A stretch of DNA of 11,396 nucleotides from Planctomycetaceae bacterium (lineage in GTDB: Bacteria; Planctomycetota; Planctomycetia; Planctomycetales; Planctomycetaceae), in assembly GCA_016765335.1 (NCBI GenBank), contig JAESQE010000354.1, positions 1-11,396 of the forward strand, given 5' to 3'. Positions 1 to 7,428 of this stretch are shown one piece after another. The notes under the pieces are model-generated. The model searched no databases. It had not been told where the DNA came from and saw only the letters and a list, made by a program, of their open reading frames with translations. Numbering within the stretch: position 1 is the first letter of the stretch; every line of letters begins with the position of its first letter. The translations under genes and the position numbers were made by a program.

Positions 1-213
1 AACATATGTTTTATCTTCACTTGAAAGAGACGGAATTCCGCTTCAATCAAAGGAAAGACAACCTTTACAAAACACTCTTAAAAATCCTCAGAGAAAAACT
101 AATTTAACACTCTGGGCGTCCTAAGCCCCAAAACAAATATCAATTGAACGAGAATCTTTGTAGATTGAAAATCGAATAAACAATTGTTATCTGAGGATGG
201 TGCTTCCTGTTGC

Positions 214-240
214 TACGCAACCCAGCCATGAATGGCTGGG
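214..240. repeat. REP-like palindrome downstream of the TPR-glycosyltransferase gene
   Basis: A perfect 9-bp inverted repeat, CCCAGCCAT (221-229) and ATGGCTGGG (232-240), is separated by two bases. TACGCAA lies just to its left. The hairpin sits just past the stop codon of the minus-strand gene, so it could protect or end that transcript, but no T-run follows it on either strand. It shares the AACCCAGC core with the four GTAG-type REP elements further along but has a different stem, so it may be a second or degenerate palindrome family. The rest of 1-258 is AT-rich, and I see no gene or convincing promoter there. Confidence 0.6.
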
Positions 241-258
241 CCACCCGGGAATCTTTCT

Positions 259-2010
259 TTATTCAACAGTCAGCTCGGCTTCTACTTGGGCAACGACTGC
301 ATCCCAGTCACCCCAGGTTGGTTGTCGGATCAGTTTCATGCTGGGGTACCAGGGGGAATCGGTGCGGTTTAGGTGCCAACGCCAATCGGGGGTGTGGGCG
401 AGCAGCGTTAGAGTTGGTTTGCCCATTGCACCTGCAAGATGAGCAATTGAAGTATCGACTGTGATTAACAGATCGATCTGTTCCAGTTCGCGGGATGTGT
501 CGGTAAACGATTGCAGCTTCGTGCCACGATCTTCTATTTCTCCGGGCCAGCTGGCTAGCTCTTCTGTTGTCGCATCGAGCTGTATCGCGACCCAGTTGAT
601 CCCTTCTATTTTTGCCAAATTGTGCAACGCAGAAAGTTGCATTGTGCGAACATGATCCTGGGCCTGATTAGCATTTCCTCGCCAACATAAGCCAATTGTT
701 TTGGTTTGATTTTCTGTGACGTTTGAAGCGTCATTCGCATCGGCTTGCAAATAGGGCGCATCCATTTGAGCATCGTCGAGCGTCAATTGAAACTGCTTGC
801 CAGCGGATGTCAAAGAGAAATAATAATCGACTTCGGGTAGCGGATCTGTTTCCGAGATGAGTTGGTCTGCTAGAGGATTTCCCTGATAACTCGATTGCTT
901 GAACAGATCAATCAACTCTGGAGGAGTTTGTAAAATAATTTCTGCCTGGGACGCCTGCCTGATTCTGGGTAAGAATCGACACAACTGAATCGCATCACCG
1001 AACCCTCGATCGCAAACCACGAGTAGTTTTTTTCCGGAGATCGCATCGCCTTGCCAATTTGATATCGATTCGATCTCAGAGTGCTGTCCTATCAATTCTC
1101 GACGGCTCTCGTAATGTTCCCAGCCGGCAGGATACTGCTGATCTAATAATTGCGTGCTTCCCAAGTTGAATTGAGCCAACTGTAACGTGGGGGAAAGTTG
1201 AATCGCTCGGGAAAATTCTGCTATCGATGGCTCTACTTGATGAGCAGATCGCAGCGCAATTCCCAGATTGTTAGCCACCTCAGCAGATTCTGGGGCCAAT
1301 TGGCTGGCTTGGCGAGCTGTTTCAATCGCTTGTTCGGTGCAACCGGTATGTTCATAGAGATAACTGAGATTGGAAAGAATCTCGACAGCATTTGGCTTGG
1401 CAAGCAAAATCTTTTGGCACTGCTTGATTGCTTCTTCATACCGATGCAGCTTGGCGAGTGCAAAAACGAAATTTGTACGATATTCGATGTTGTCTGGGAT
1501 GCGTTCTAACAGAATGTTTAATTCACGAGCCACATCTTCCCACTTCTTCAGAGTGATCAGCACATCAACCCATTCGCCTCGGCAGGTGCTGTCTTCGGGC
1601 ATCAATTCGACGGCTTTACAATAACACTTTTCAGCTTCCAGCGGATTTTCAGCTTCGACGAGCAGCTTTCCAATATTATGATAAACCTGTGGATAGTCTT
1701 TATCAGCTCGAATCGTCGCCTGGAACGCCAGTAGCGCCTGCTGATGATTTTTCACTAACTGGAACGCAACACCCAAATTATTCTGAAGATCTGCAGATTG
1801 CAGATTCCGGGCTGCAATCGGGGCCAGAAAATCGATGGCCTGCTCCGCATCTCCCTTCTGTAATAGCAGCGTTCCCAGCAAATAACCGAGGTTATCGTCT
1901 TGGTGTTCATCCCAAAGTTGACGGTAATTCGCCTCAGCTCGCGGAAAATCTCCCCCTTGATGAGCCGATGTCGCTTGCGTCAGCAATAGATCCCGTTCAG
2001 AATCGTCCAT
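259..2010 (-). CDS. TPR-repeat protein with C-terminal GT9/heptosyltransferase-like glycosyltransferase domain
   Basis: This 583-residue protein has two parts. Residues 1 to about 290 are tandem tetratricopeptide repeats, for example around 75-105 (NNLGVAFQLVKNHQQALLAFQ), 108-140, 174-205, 209-240 and 244-275. Residues about 295-580 resemble the glycosyltransferase family 9/GT-B domain often found behind TPRs. The visible signatures are GFGDAIQLCRF (336-346), IGLCWRGN (439-446) and VDTSIAHLAGAMGKPT (518-533), the last being the usual nucleotide-sugar-binding region. No signal peptide or membrane segment is seen, so it is probably cytoplasmic. The likely role is transfer of a sugar to a protein or polysaccharide acceptor recruited by the TPRs; donor and acceptor are unknown. 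The ATG start is supported by GAGGA about 6 bases upstream on the minus strand. It is transcribed divergently from the LRR lipoprotein gene. The fold assignment is solid; the enzymatic activity is inferred. Confidence 0.88.
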   Translation of the reverse strand: MDDSERDLLLTQATSAHQGGDFPRAEANYRQLWDEHQDDNLGYLLGTLLLQKGDAEQAIDFLAPIAARNLQSADLQNNLGVAFQLVKNHQQALLAFQATIRADKDYPQVYHNIGKLLVEAENPLEAEKCYCKAVELMPEDSTCRGEWVDVLITLKKWEDVARELNILLERIPDNIEYRTNFVFALAKLHRYEEAIKQCQKILLAKPNAVEILSNLSYLYEHTGCTEQAIETARQASQLAPESAEVANNLGIALRSAHQVEPSIAEFSRAIQLSPTLQLAQFNLGSTQLLDQQYPAGWEHYESRRELIGQHSEIESISNWQGDAISGKKLLVVCDRGFGDAIQLCRFLPRIRQASQAEIILQTPPELIDLFKQSSYQGNPLADQLISETDPLPEVDYYFSLTSAGKQFQLTLDDAQMDAPYLQADANDASNVTENQTKTIGLCWRGNANQAQDHVRTMQLSALHNLAKIEGINWVAIQLDATTEELASWPGEIEDRGTKLQSFTDTSRELEQIDLLITVDTSIAHLAGAMGKPTLTLLAHTPDWRWHLNRTDSPWYPSMKLIRQPTWGDWDAVVAQVEAELTVE

Positions 2011-2033
2011 GATATCCTCGAATATTTTGTTTG

Positions 2034-2049
2034 ACCTGCCAAAACAGGT
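2034..2049. promoter_or_regulatory. Inverted repeat in the divergent intergenic region, possible operator
   Basis: ACCTG (2034-2038) and CAGGT (2045-2049) form a 5-bp inverted repeat around a 6-base AT-rich spacer. A further ACCTG half-site lies about 40 bases away, near 2081-2085. The repeat lies between the start of the TPR-glycosyltransferase gene and the start of the LRR lipoprotein gene, which are divergent. That position suits a shared operator, but five-base arms are common by chance. A TTGACC hexamer overlaps it, but no well-spaced -10 box follows. Regulatory function is speculative. Confidence 0.2.
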
Positions 2050-2140
2050 TTGTAATCGATGTTATTCACTCTACAACTCACCTGTAGAGACTCCGAAATA
2101 GAATACGCCCACATATTAGTCTTTAAGGATCAGAATCAAA

Positions 2141-3112
2141 ATGTCAATTCGCCCGCTTATTGCCTTATTTTTATCACTATCTGTATTAATGCCTATTGGT
2201 TGTCAGAGAGAAGCTTCTCAAGGCAGCTCCGAGCAATCCGCTGATAATCAACCTGCTCCGATGCCTGTTGCTCCCGCAGTTGATGGGAAACCGGAAGTTT
2301 CGATTGTCACATTAAGAAAAAGACTCGGTGCCAATTCGAAAGCCGAGTTCAATAAAGCAGGCGGACGAATCATCGCAGCTGGCCTGGCTGAATCGGGAGT
2401 GACGGATCTTACAGCATTAAGTGGACTGCCATTTAAGTATCTCGATTTAACCTCACTGGATATCAGCGACTTGGCTCCTCTGGCGAAGATGCCATTGGAA
2501 GAACTTTATCTGGAAGGAACACAAGTGACGGATCTTTCGCCGCTTGAAGGAATGCCGCTAAAAGTCTTGCGAATGGAGCAAGTACCCGTTGAAGACATTT
2601 CAGCATTGGTGGGAATGAAGCTGGAGAAATTGAACGTGTTCGGCACAAAAGTCAAAGACATCTCCGTTGTTGCGGGCATGCCATTGAATACACTTTGGTT
2701 GACCGATTCCCAAGTGGAAGACATCTCGGTACTTAAAGGCATGAAGCTGGAATCACTCGATCTGGAAAAAACAGCCGTGGCAGATCTGTCTCCAATTGCA
2801 GGCAATGTTAACTTACAGCGGCTGAACATTGCAGAATCTAACGTGACCGACCTGACTCCCTTAAAAGGGCTTACCTTAAATCGATTGATTTTCACGCCGG
2901 AAAAAATCACCAAGGGAATCGAAGTCATCCGCAGCATGCCCAGCTTGCAAAAAATCGGCCCTACATTTGACGAAGTGGTCGCCCCAGCACAATTCTGGGC
3001 AGAGTGGGACGCCAAACAAGCTGCGTTAAAAGCCGAACCGAAAGCAGAGACCAAAACAGACCCAAAAACAAAACCGGAAGAGAAACCCGTAAAAGAATCC
3101 AAGGAAAAGTAA
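2141..3112 (+). CDS. Leucine-rich-repeat lipoprotein
   Basis: This 323-residue protein starts with a lipoprotein-type signal: Arg4, a hydrophobic run at 6-19, then a Gly-Cys pair with Cys21 as the likely lipidated residue. The -3 residue is Pro, which is not ideal for a lipobox. A Ser/Gln/Pro-rich linker covers about 22-50. Residues about 80-270 hold about eight short leucine-rich repeats with a near-regular period of 21, of the form PLxxLxLxxTxVxDLSPLxGM, as in residues 118-138. The motif near 280-290 (APAQFWAEWD) resembles the cap that closes many planctomycete LRR proteins. The tail (about 291-323) is a Lys/Glu/Pro-rich low-complexity segment. AAGGA about 11 bases upstream supports the ATG. 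The protein is probably anchored in a membrane facing the periplasm and binds another protein; no catalytic domain is visible. Its partner is unknown. Confidence 0.85.
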   Translation: MSIRPLIALFLSLSVLMPIGCQREASQGSSEQSADNQPAPMPVAPAVDGKPEVSIVTLRKRLGANSKAEFNKAGGRIIAAGLAESGVTDLTALSGLPFKYLDLTSLDISDLAPLAKMPLEELYLEGTQVTDLSPLEGMPLKVLRMEQVPVEDISALVGMKLEKLNVFGTKVKDISVVAGMPLNTLWLTDSQVEDISVLKGMKLESLDLEKTAVADLSPIAGNVNLQRLNIAESNVTDLTPLKGLTLNRLIFTPEKITKGIEVIRSMPSLQKIGPTFDEVVAPAQFWAEWDAKQAALKAEPKAETKTDPKTKPEEKPVKESKEK

Positions 3113-3128
3113 TCTAAATGGATTCAAT

Positions 3129-3157
3129 GTAGGCTGGGTTGAGGCACGAAACCCAGC
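3129..3157 (+). repeat. REP element, copy 1
   Basis: The order is GTAG foot (3129-3132), stem arm GCTGGGTT (3133-3140), 9-base loop GAGGCACGA (3141-3149) and perfect matching arm AACCCAGC (3150-3157). CTAC at 3160-3163 can extend the pairing with GTAG across a 2-base bulge. It lies 16 bases after the LRR gene stop and may also protect that mRNA 3' end. No T-run follows, so it is not a standard intrinsic terminator. Confidence 0.85.
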
Positions 3158-3242
3158 ACCTACGCCCATTGAATATCATGAATAATGACAACGCAGGGTT
3201 TCACAAAGATTCCACCCAGTCTATTAAAGAACTTGGTTTACA

Positions 3243-3791
3243 ATGCGACGTTATATTCGTTCAACAGCTGGTAGAACGTTGTTTTTCACCCTTGTCACTC
3301 ATGAGCGACAAGAAATTCTGACATCGCAGCCAGGTCGGCATGCATTGCGTAGTGCGATAAAAAAAGTGCAAAGTACGCACCCCTTTCGAATCATCGCTTT
3401 TGTTTTATTGCCCGACCATTTGCACACAATATGGGAAATGCCCCAAAACGATTTGGACTATCCCATGCGTTGGAGATTAATCAAAACAAATTTTACTCGA
3501 AATTGGATGAAATCTGGTGGGGCCGAAGGAACTGTCACTGCAAGCAGAATGCATAAGCAAGAACGTGCCATTTGGCAGCGTCGATATTACGAACATACAT
3601 GCAAAGATGAGAATGATCTAAAACGCTGCGTTGATTACACGCATGTGAACCCACTCAAACATGGATTAGTAAAACGCGTTGCTGACTGGGAATGGTCATC
3701 ATTCCATCGGTATGTTAAGCAAGGAGAGTATCCGCAAAATTGGGGGAGTTCCGAAAATTGGTTCGGGGATGAGTTTATCAATGCTGAATAA
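3243..3791 (+). CDS. REP-associated tyrosine transposase (RAYT, Y1/HUH family)
   Basis: This 182-residue protein is close in size to the E. coli RAYT and carries the full family signature. The HUH metal-binding motif is His59-Leu-His61 within LLPDHLHTIWEMP. The segment IWQRRYYEHTCKDENDL (110-126) precedes VDYTHVNPLKHGLV, in which Tyr132 aligns with the catalytic tyrosine. The family-typical WEWSSFHRYVKQGEYPQNW follows in the C-terminal part. Such enzymes cut and rejoin single-stranded DNA at the GTAG foot of REP hairpins, forming a phosphotyrosine link. The start is chosen because MRRYIRSTAGRTLFFTLVTH matches the usual RAYT N-terminus; no Shine-Dalgarno is visible. All key residues are present, so the enzyme looks intact. 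The REPs on both sides are the probable substrates, by inference from position and GTAG feet. Confidence 0.93.
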   Translation: MRRYIRSTAGRTLFFTLVTHERQEILTSQPGRHALRSAIKKVQSTHPFRIIAFVLLPDHLHTIWEMPQNDLDYPMRWRLIKTNFTRNWMKSGGAEGTVTASRMHKQERAIWQRRYYEHTCKDENDLKRCVDYTHVNPLKHGLVKRVADWEWSSFHRYVKQGEYPQNWGSSENWFGDEFINAE

Positions 3792-3858
3792 AAAGCAGAA
3801 TGGCTTGAGATCTTGTGTTGCGACCACTTCTATAATAGTTTACCGGAGTGACACAATT

Positions 3859-3887
3859 GCTGGGTTTCGTACCTCAACCCAGCCTAC
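3859..3887 (-). repeat. REP element, copy 2 (inverted)
   Basis: On the minus strand this reads GTAG (3887-3884), GCTGGGTT (3883-3876), loop GAGGTACGA and AACCCAGC (3866-3859). It equals copy 1 except for one loop base (T for C). The stem is perfect. It closes the right side of the RAYT unit and lies 49 bases before the polA start. Confidence 0.85.
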
Positions 3888-3936
3888 ATTTATTGAAATG
3901 AAACTTTAAAACAACTGATCATCTTGAAATAATATT

Positions 3937-6753
3937 ATGCCGAAAACAATTTACATTATTGATACTTTTTCCCTGCTCTTTCAGGTGTTTCATGCGATCC
4001 CACCGATGACCGGGCCAGCTGGGCAGCCGACCAATGCGGTGTTTGGTTTCACGCGGGACCTGATGCAGATTCTCAAGAAAAACAAACCGGATTATTTGCT
4101 GTGCGCGATGGATTCCAAAGGGCCGGGGGTTCGCAACGAATGGTACGAGCAATACAAAGCGAACCGTTCGGAAATGCCTGAGGACATGGTTCCGCAAATC
4201 CCGATGCTTACCGAAGTCATCGAAGGCTTTCGCGTCCCGCAGGTTGGTTACGATGGTTGGGAAGCAGACGATGTCATCGCCACGGTGGCCCGTCAGGCGG
4301 AAGTTGCTGGGCTGGACGTGGTGATGGTTAGTAGCGACAAAGATTTAAGACAACTGCTCAGCGATCAGGTCAGTTTGTATAACTGCCGAAAAGGGGAATA
4401 TTTCGGTGCCGAACAACTTCAGGAAGTTTGGAAGATCCGCCCTGATCAAGTGATCGATTTTCAATCGCTTGTAGGGGATGCGGTTGATAATATTCCAGGT
4501 GTCCCGCTGGTTGGTCCCAAAAAAGCAGCTGCGTTGATTGAACAGTTTGGCGATTTGGAAACGGTCCTTGCCAATGCGGAGAAAGCCCCCGGAAAAAAAC
4601 TGCGAGAGAATCTGGTCAACTTTGCTGACCAGGCTCGCATCTCACGCAAACTGGTGACGTTACGCACAGATTTGCCTCTCGAATTTGATCTGGAATCTGC
4701 TCGGACCGAGGGCATCGATGCTGTCCGATTACAAGAGCTGTTTCTTGAATACGGATTCGGTCGCTTTCGTGATGAATTACATAAATTCGATTCGATCACC
4801 AAACTCGAAGCTCCAGCGTTCGTAGCTGCTCCAGCCAAAAAGAAAGCAGCCCGCAAACCGAAAACCGGGCGAGGCTTGTTCGATCATCTGGAAGACGACG
4901 ATTCAGAGACTGAAGCCTCTTCTGATGACTCGCCGGCCCCATCAAATACAACTCAACGTTCTTGGAGCATTGTTGATGAGCAGGCTGGTTTAGAGGAGTT
5001 GATGGGCGAACTTGCCACGCACGACGAAATTTGCATCGATCTGGAAACCACATCTCTGAATGCAATGCAAGCTGATATCGTCGGCTGGGCTGTCAGTTGC
5101 GAAGCTGGTGTCGGCTACTACATCCCGGTCGATGGCCCCGATGGGCAGAAGACTTTGGATGGCCAAGTTGTGATTGATGCTTTCAAACTGATAATGGAAA
5201 ATCCAGAGATCGCGATCAGCAACCAGAACATCAAGTACGATATGCTCATCTGGAAACGGCATGGCATCAACATTGCCAAGGTCGGCATGGACCCGATGGT
5301 CGGGCATTATCTTCTCGAAGCCGGTGCACGGTCTCATGGATTGACTGCGATTGCTGATCAATACCTGCATCACCGTATGATTCCGATTTCCGATTTGATT
5401 GGCAAAGGGAAATCACAGAAGAAAATGTTCGAAGTCGATATCGCCCAAGCTGCCGAATATGCCAGCGAAGATGCAGATATCGCCTTGCAACTTTGTAGCA
5501 TCGTTCGGGATCAATTGCATGCAGAAGACCTCTGGAAATTATTCGAAGAGGTCGAACAACCGTTGATCGCAGTTTTGGCAGAAATGGAATCCAATGGGAT
5601 TGCAGTCAATGCAGCCGAATTGAATCAGCAAAGCGAATTGGCGGGAATACGGATCGAGCAACTGTTGATCCAGCTCGAAGAATTGGCAGGTCATTCGTTT
5701 AACCCTGATTCTCCGAAACAGCTACGCGAAATTCTGTTTAGCGAACTGGGGCTGCCCGTTCAAAAGAAAACAAAAACCGGAGCCAGCACCGATCAGTCCG
5801 TACTCGAAAAACTGGCCCCGATGCACAAGCTGCCTGCGAAAATCATCGAATATCGCCAGCTCGCTAAGCTCAAAGGCACGTATTTGGATGCACTCCCAAA
5901 ACTGATTCATCCGGAAACCAAACGTATTCACGCATCGTTCAACCAGGTGGTTGCTGCAACCGGGCGGCTCAGTTCGAGTGATCCCAACTTGCAGAACATT
6001 CCTGTACGAACCGAAGAAGGCCGCCAGGTACGCAAAGCGTTTATACCCGGCTACAAAAACTGGGAATTACTCTGCTGTGATTATTCACAAATTGAGCTGC
6101 GAGTCTTAGCTCACTTCTCGCAAGATGAAGCGATGACTCAATCATTCAAAACCGGATTAGATATTCACTCAGCCGTTGCTGCGGAAGTCTTTCAGGTTGA
6201 TGAAAAAGATGTCGATAAAGAAATGCGGCGAGTCGCCAAAGCGGTGAATTTCGGCGTGATTTACGGTCAAAGTCCTTACGGATTGGCAGCTGCTTTAGAT
6301 ATCCCGCAGGAACAGGCCGCAGAATTCATTGACAATTATTTTGCACGTTATCCTGGCGTGGAAGTGTTCATCGAGCAAACACTCGAAGCCTGCCTGCGAA
6401 CCGGTTACGCCTACACAATTTTGGGCCGCAGACGACCGATTGAAGGCATCAAAAACACACAAGGCCGCAACCGTAACATGCCCGAACGGACTGCCATTAA
6501 CACCGTCATCCAAGGTTCAGCGGCGGACCTGATTAAACTGGCAATGCTCAAAGTGCATGCAGCCCTCAAAGATTCTTCTCTGCAAGGCAACATGCTGCTT
6601 CAGATTCACGATGAACTGATCTTCGAATCTCCCGTGGAAGAACTTGAGCAACTCACCGAACTGGTTCGCACCAACATGGAACAGGCAATGGATCTTGATG
6701 TGCCGATAGTCGTTGATGTCAAACATGGAAAGAACTGGCTTGATGCCGAGTGA
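3937..6753 (+). CDS. polA: DNA polymerase I
   Basis: This 938-residue, three-domain enzyme serves gap filling, Okazaki fragment processing and repair. The 5' nuclease domain (about 1-290) shows Asp9, the GYDGWEADDVIA and VVMVSSDKDLRQL blocks, and VGDAVDNIPGVPLVGPKKA. A charged, low-complexity linker (about 297-345: Lys/Ala-rich, then Asp/Glu/Ser-rich) follows. The 3'-5' exonuclease domain keeps its acidic residues: Asp368 and Glu370 in IDLETTSL, Asp435 in NQNIKYD, and Tyr508 with Asp512 in YASED. Proofreading should therefore be active. The polymerase domain has motif A with Asp715 (DYSQIELR), motif B with Arg764, Lys768, Phe772 and Tyr776, and motif C with His891, Asp892 and Glu893. Phe772 is the usual residue that disfavours dideoxynucleotides. 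The N-terminus reads IDTFSLLFQVFHA, where E. coli has a DGSSYLYRAYHA-type sequence. No Shine-Dalgarno is seen; the start is set by the conserved N-terminus. It appears to be transcribed alone. Confidence 0.98.
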   Translation: MPKTIYIIDTFSLLFQVFHAIPPMTGPAGQPTNAVFGFTRDLMQILKKNKPDYLLCAMDSKGPGVRNEWYEQYKANRSEMPEDMVPQIPMLTEVIEGFRVPQVGYDGWEADDVIATVARQAEVAGLDVVMVSSDKDLRQLLSDQVSLYNCRKGEYFGAEQLQEVWKIRPDQVIDFQSLVGDAVDNIPGVPLVGPKKAAALIEQFGDLETVLANAEKAPGKKLRENLVNFADQARISRKLVTLRTDLPLEFDLESARTEGIDAVRLQELFLEYGFGRFRDELHKFDSITKLEAPAFVAAPAKKKAARKPKTGRGLFDHLEDDDSETEASSDDSPAPSNTTQRSWSIVDEQAGLEELMGELATHDEICIDLETTSLNAMQADIVGWAVSCEAGVGYYIPVDGPDGQKTLDGQVVIDAFKLIMENPEIAISNQNIKYDMLIWKRHGINIAKVGMDPMVGHYLLEAGARSHGLTAIADQYLHHRMIPISDLIGKGKSQKKMFEVDIAQAAEYASEDADIALQLCSIVRDQLHAEDLWKLFEEVEQPLIAVLAEMESNGIAVNAAELNQQSELAGIRIEQLLIQLEELAGHSFNPDSPKQLREILFSELGLPVQKKTKTGASTDQSVLEKLAPMHKLPAKIIEYRQLAKLKGTYLDALPKLIHPETKRIHASFNQVVAATGRLSSSDPNLQNIPVRTEEGRQVRKAFIPGYKNWELLCCDYSQIELRVLAHFSQDEAMTQSFKTGLDIHSAVAAEVFQVDEKDVDKEMRRVAKAVNFGVIYGQSPYGLAAALDIPQEQAAEFIDNYFARYPGVEVFIEQTLEACLRTGYAYTILGRRRPIEGIKNTQGRNRNMPERTAINTVIQGSAADLIKLAMLKVHAALKDSSLQGNMLLQIHDELIFESPVEELEQLTELVRTNMEQAMDLDVPIVVDVKHGKNWLDAE

Positions 6754-6826
6754 TGACATTCTCCAAATTCACTGCAAAGACCAAGTCAAATAGCGTTCGA
6801 GTGAAAACAGCTTGTCTCAAGTAATC

Positions 6827-6855
6827 GTAGGCTGGATTGAGGCACGAAACCCAGC
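6827..6855 (+). repeat. REP element, copy 3
   Basis: The order is GTAG (6827-6830), GCTGGATT (6831-6838), loop GAGGCACGA (6839-6847, identical to copy 1) and AACCCAGC (6848-6855). One stem base differs from copy 1 (A at 6836), which leaves one mismatch in the hairpin. It lies about 70 bases past the polA stop and is the left half of an inverted pair. Confidence 0.82.
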
Positions 6856-6911
6856 GATTCTGCTTTACGCTTTTCAAGTTTTCGAAAACCACAACAGATG
6901 GAGACCGCATT

Positions 6912-6942
6912 GCTGGGTTACGTAAAAACTAACCCAGCCTAC
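6912..6942 (-). repeat. REP element, copy 4 (inverted)
   Basis: On the minus strand this reads GTAG (6942-6939), GCTGGGTT (6938-6931), an 11-base loop AGTTTTTACGT and AACCCAGC (6919-6912). The stem is perfect, but the loop shares little with the GAGGYACGA loop of the other three copies. With copy 3 it forms an outward-facing pair, similar to a BIME, with 56 bases between the hairpins and no transposase gene. Confidence 0.8.
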
Positions 6943-7428
6943 GAAAACTCCAAGCCAGGGGGGGGATGTGACTACTTCACATCTTTCAGTTCGGTGAATT
7001 GTTTTTTCAATGGCACAAATTCGTACTCAAGACCATCATCGCTGTCACTACAACGCGAACATTCATTTGTGTTGCCATCGATTTCACCATGACTTAAAAG
7101 GAGACGCTGATATGTCCTCTCAAGGTTACCTGAGCACCGCATTGAAGACCGTACACAGTATTAAATGTGCTGTCTTTGCGAGAAACAGGTGACGGATTTC
7201 CTCTTGGTGACTTGTTGTTCAACTCCAATTGCCTGATACACAGTCTGTGCAGGGCCTGGAGGCCTAATTTTGTATCGACTATTGCTCGGGATCTCCAAGG
7301 CTTGATTACAATACAAAGATCTGTTCTGATGCAACGCATTACAATGCCTCGCTGTTGGCAGAAGTTTAGATTTACAAAATTAAATCACACGGTGTAAATC
7401 CAGCGAAATTAACGGATTTAATATAGCT
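6943..7428. other. Long intergenic region with no convincing gene
   Basis: Between the second REP pair and the acyltransferase gene I find no recognisable protein, tRNA or classical riboswitch. Visible items are a run of eight G (6958-6965), a short frame behind a good Shine-Dalgarno (7112-7192), and two adjacent small palindromes, CACAG-T-CTGTG (7239-7249) and GGCC-TGGA-GGCC (7253-7264). The second palindrome is followed by TAATTTT. The palindromes could belong to a leader RNA or a weak terminator, but their stems are only 4-5 bp. The region may be a decayed gene or an untranslated leader of the gene starting at 7429. Confidence 0.5.
7112..7192 (+). CDS. Possible 26-residue small ORF
   Basis: ATG at 7112 has AAGGAG at 7098-7103 with 8 bases of spacing, the best Shine-Dalgarno arrangement in the window. 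The frame encodes a 26-residue peptide beginning MSSQGYLSTALKTVHSIK and ending at TGA. It is mildly basic, with no signal peptide or known motif. The frame stays open upstream to an ATG at 7010, giving a 60-residue version rich in His and Cys. Neither version resembles a family I know. It could be a leader peptide, the start of a decayed gene, or chance. Support rests on the ribosome binding site alone. Confidence 0.2.
   Translation: MSSQGYLSTALKTVHSIKCAVFARNR

Larger units (their letters stand above)
3129..3887 (+). mobile_element. RAYT element: REP-associated tyrosine transposase between inverted REP hairpins
   Basis: The unit consists of a left REP (3129-3157), the transposase gene (3243-3791) and a right REP (3859-3887) in opposite orientation. 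Over 29 bases the two REPs differ at one loop position. Both carry the GTAG foot on the outer side. This is the known arrangement of RAYT genes flanked by their cognate REPs. No tnpB, passenger gene or target-site duplication is visible, which fits the single-strand HUH chemistry of this family. The outer boundaries are set by the GTAG feet and are inferred. The element sits between the LRR gene and polA without disrupting either. Confidence 0.85.

Noticed and set aside
1..10. AACATATGTT palindrome at the left edge
   Set aside because: It is short, AT-rich and at the window boundary; chance is the simplest explanation.
1689..2012. Plus-strand frame opposite the TPR region
   Set aside because: It is a shadow of the TPR gene, whose repeats are unmistakable on the minus strand.
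2506..3102. Long minus-strand frame opposite the LRR gene
   Set aside because: It is a Ser-rich shadow created by the repetitive LRR coding sequence and has no family resemblance or start signal.
3129..3163. REP copy 1 as a rho-independent terminator of the LRR gene
   Set aside because: The hairpin is good but no T-run follows, and the same sequence recurs with GTAG feet around the transposase, so REP is the better reading.
3243..3791. A classic IS200/IS605 insertion sequence
   Set aside because: There is no tnpB, and the protein matches the RAYT branch (WQRRYYEH, VDYTHVNPLKHG) with REP hairpins at the ends.
6958..6965. Run of eight G as a phase-variation tract
   Set aside because: It is not inside or directly before a convincing gene, so slippage would have no evident coding effect.
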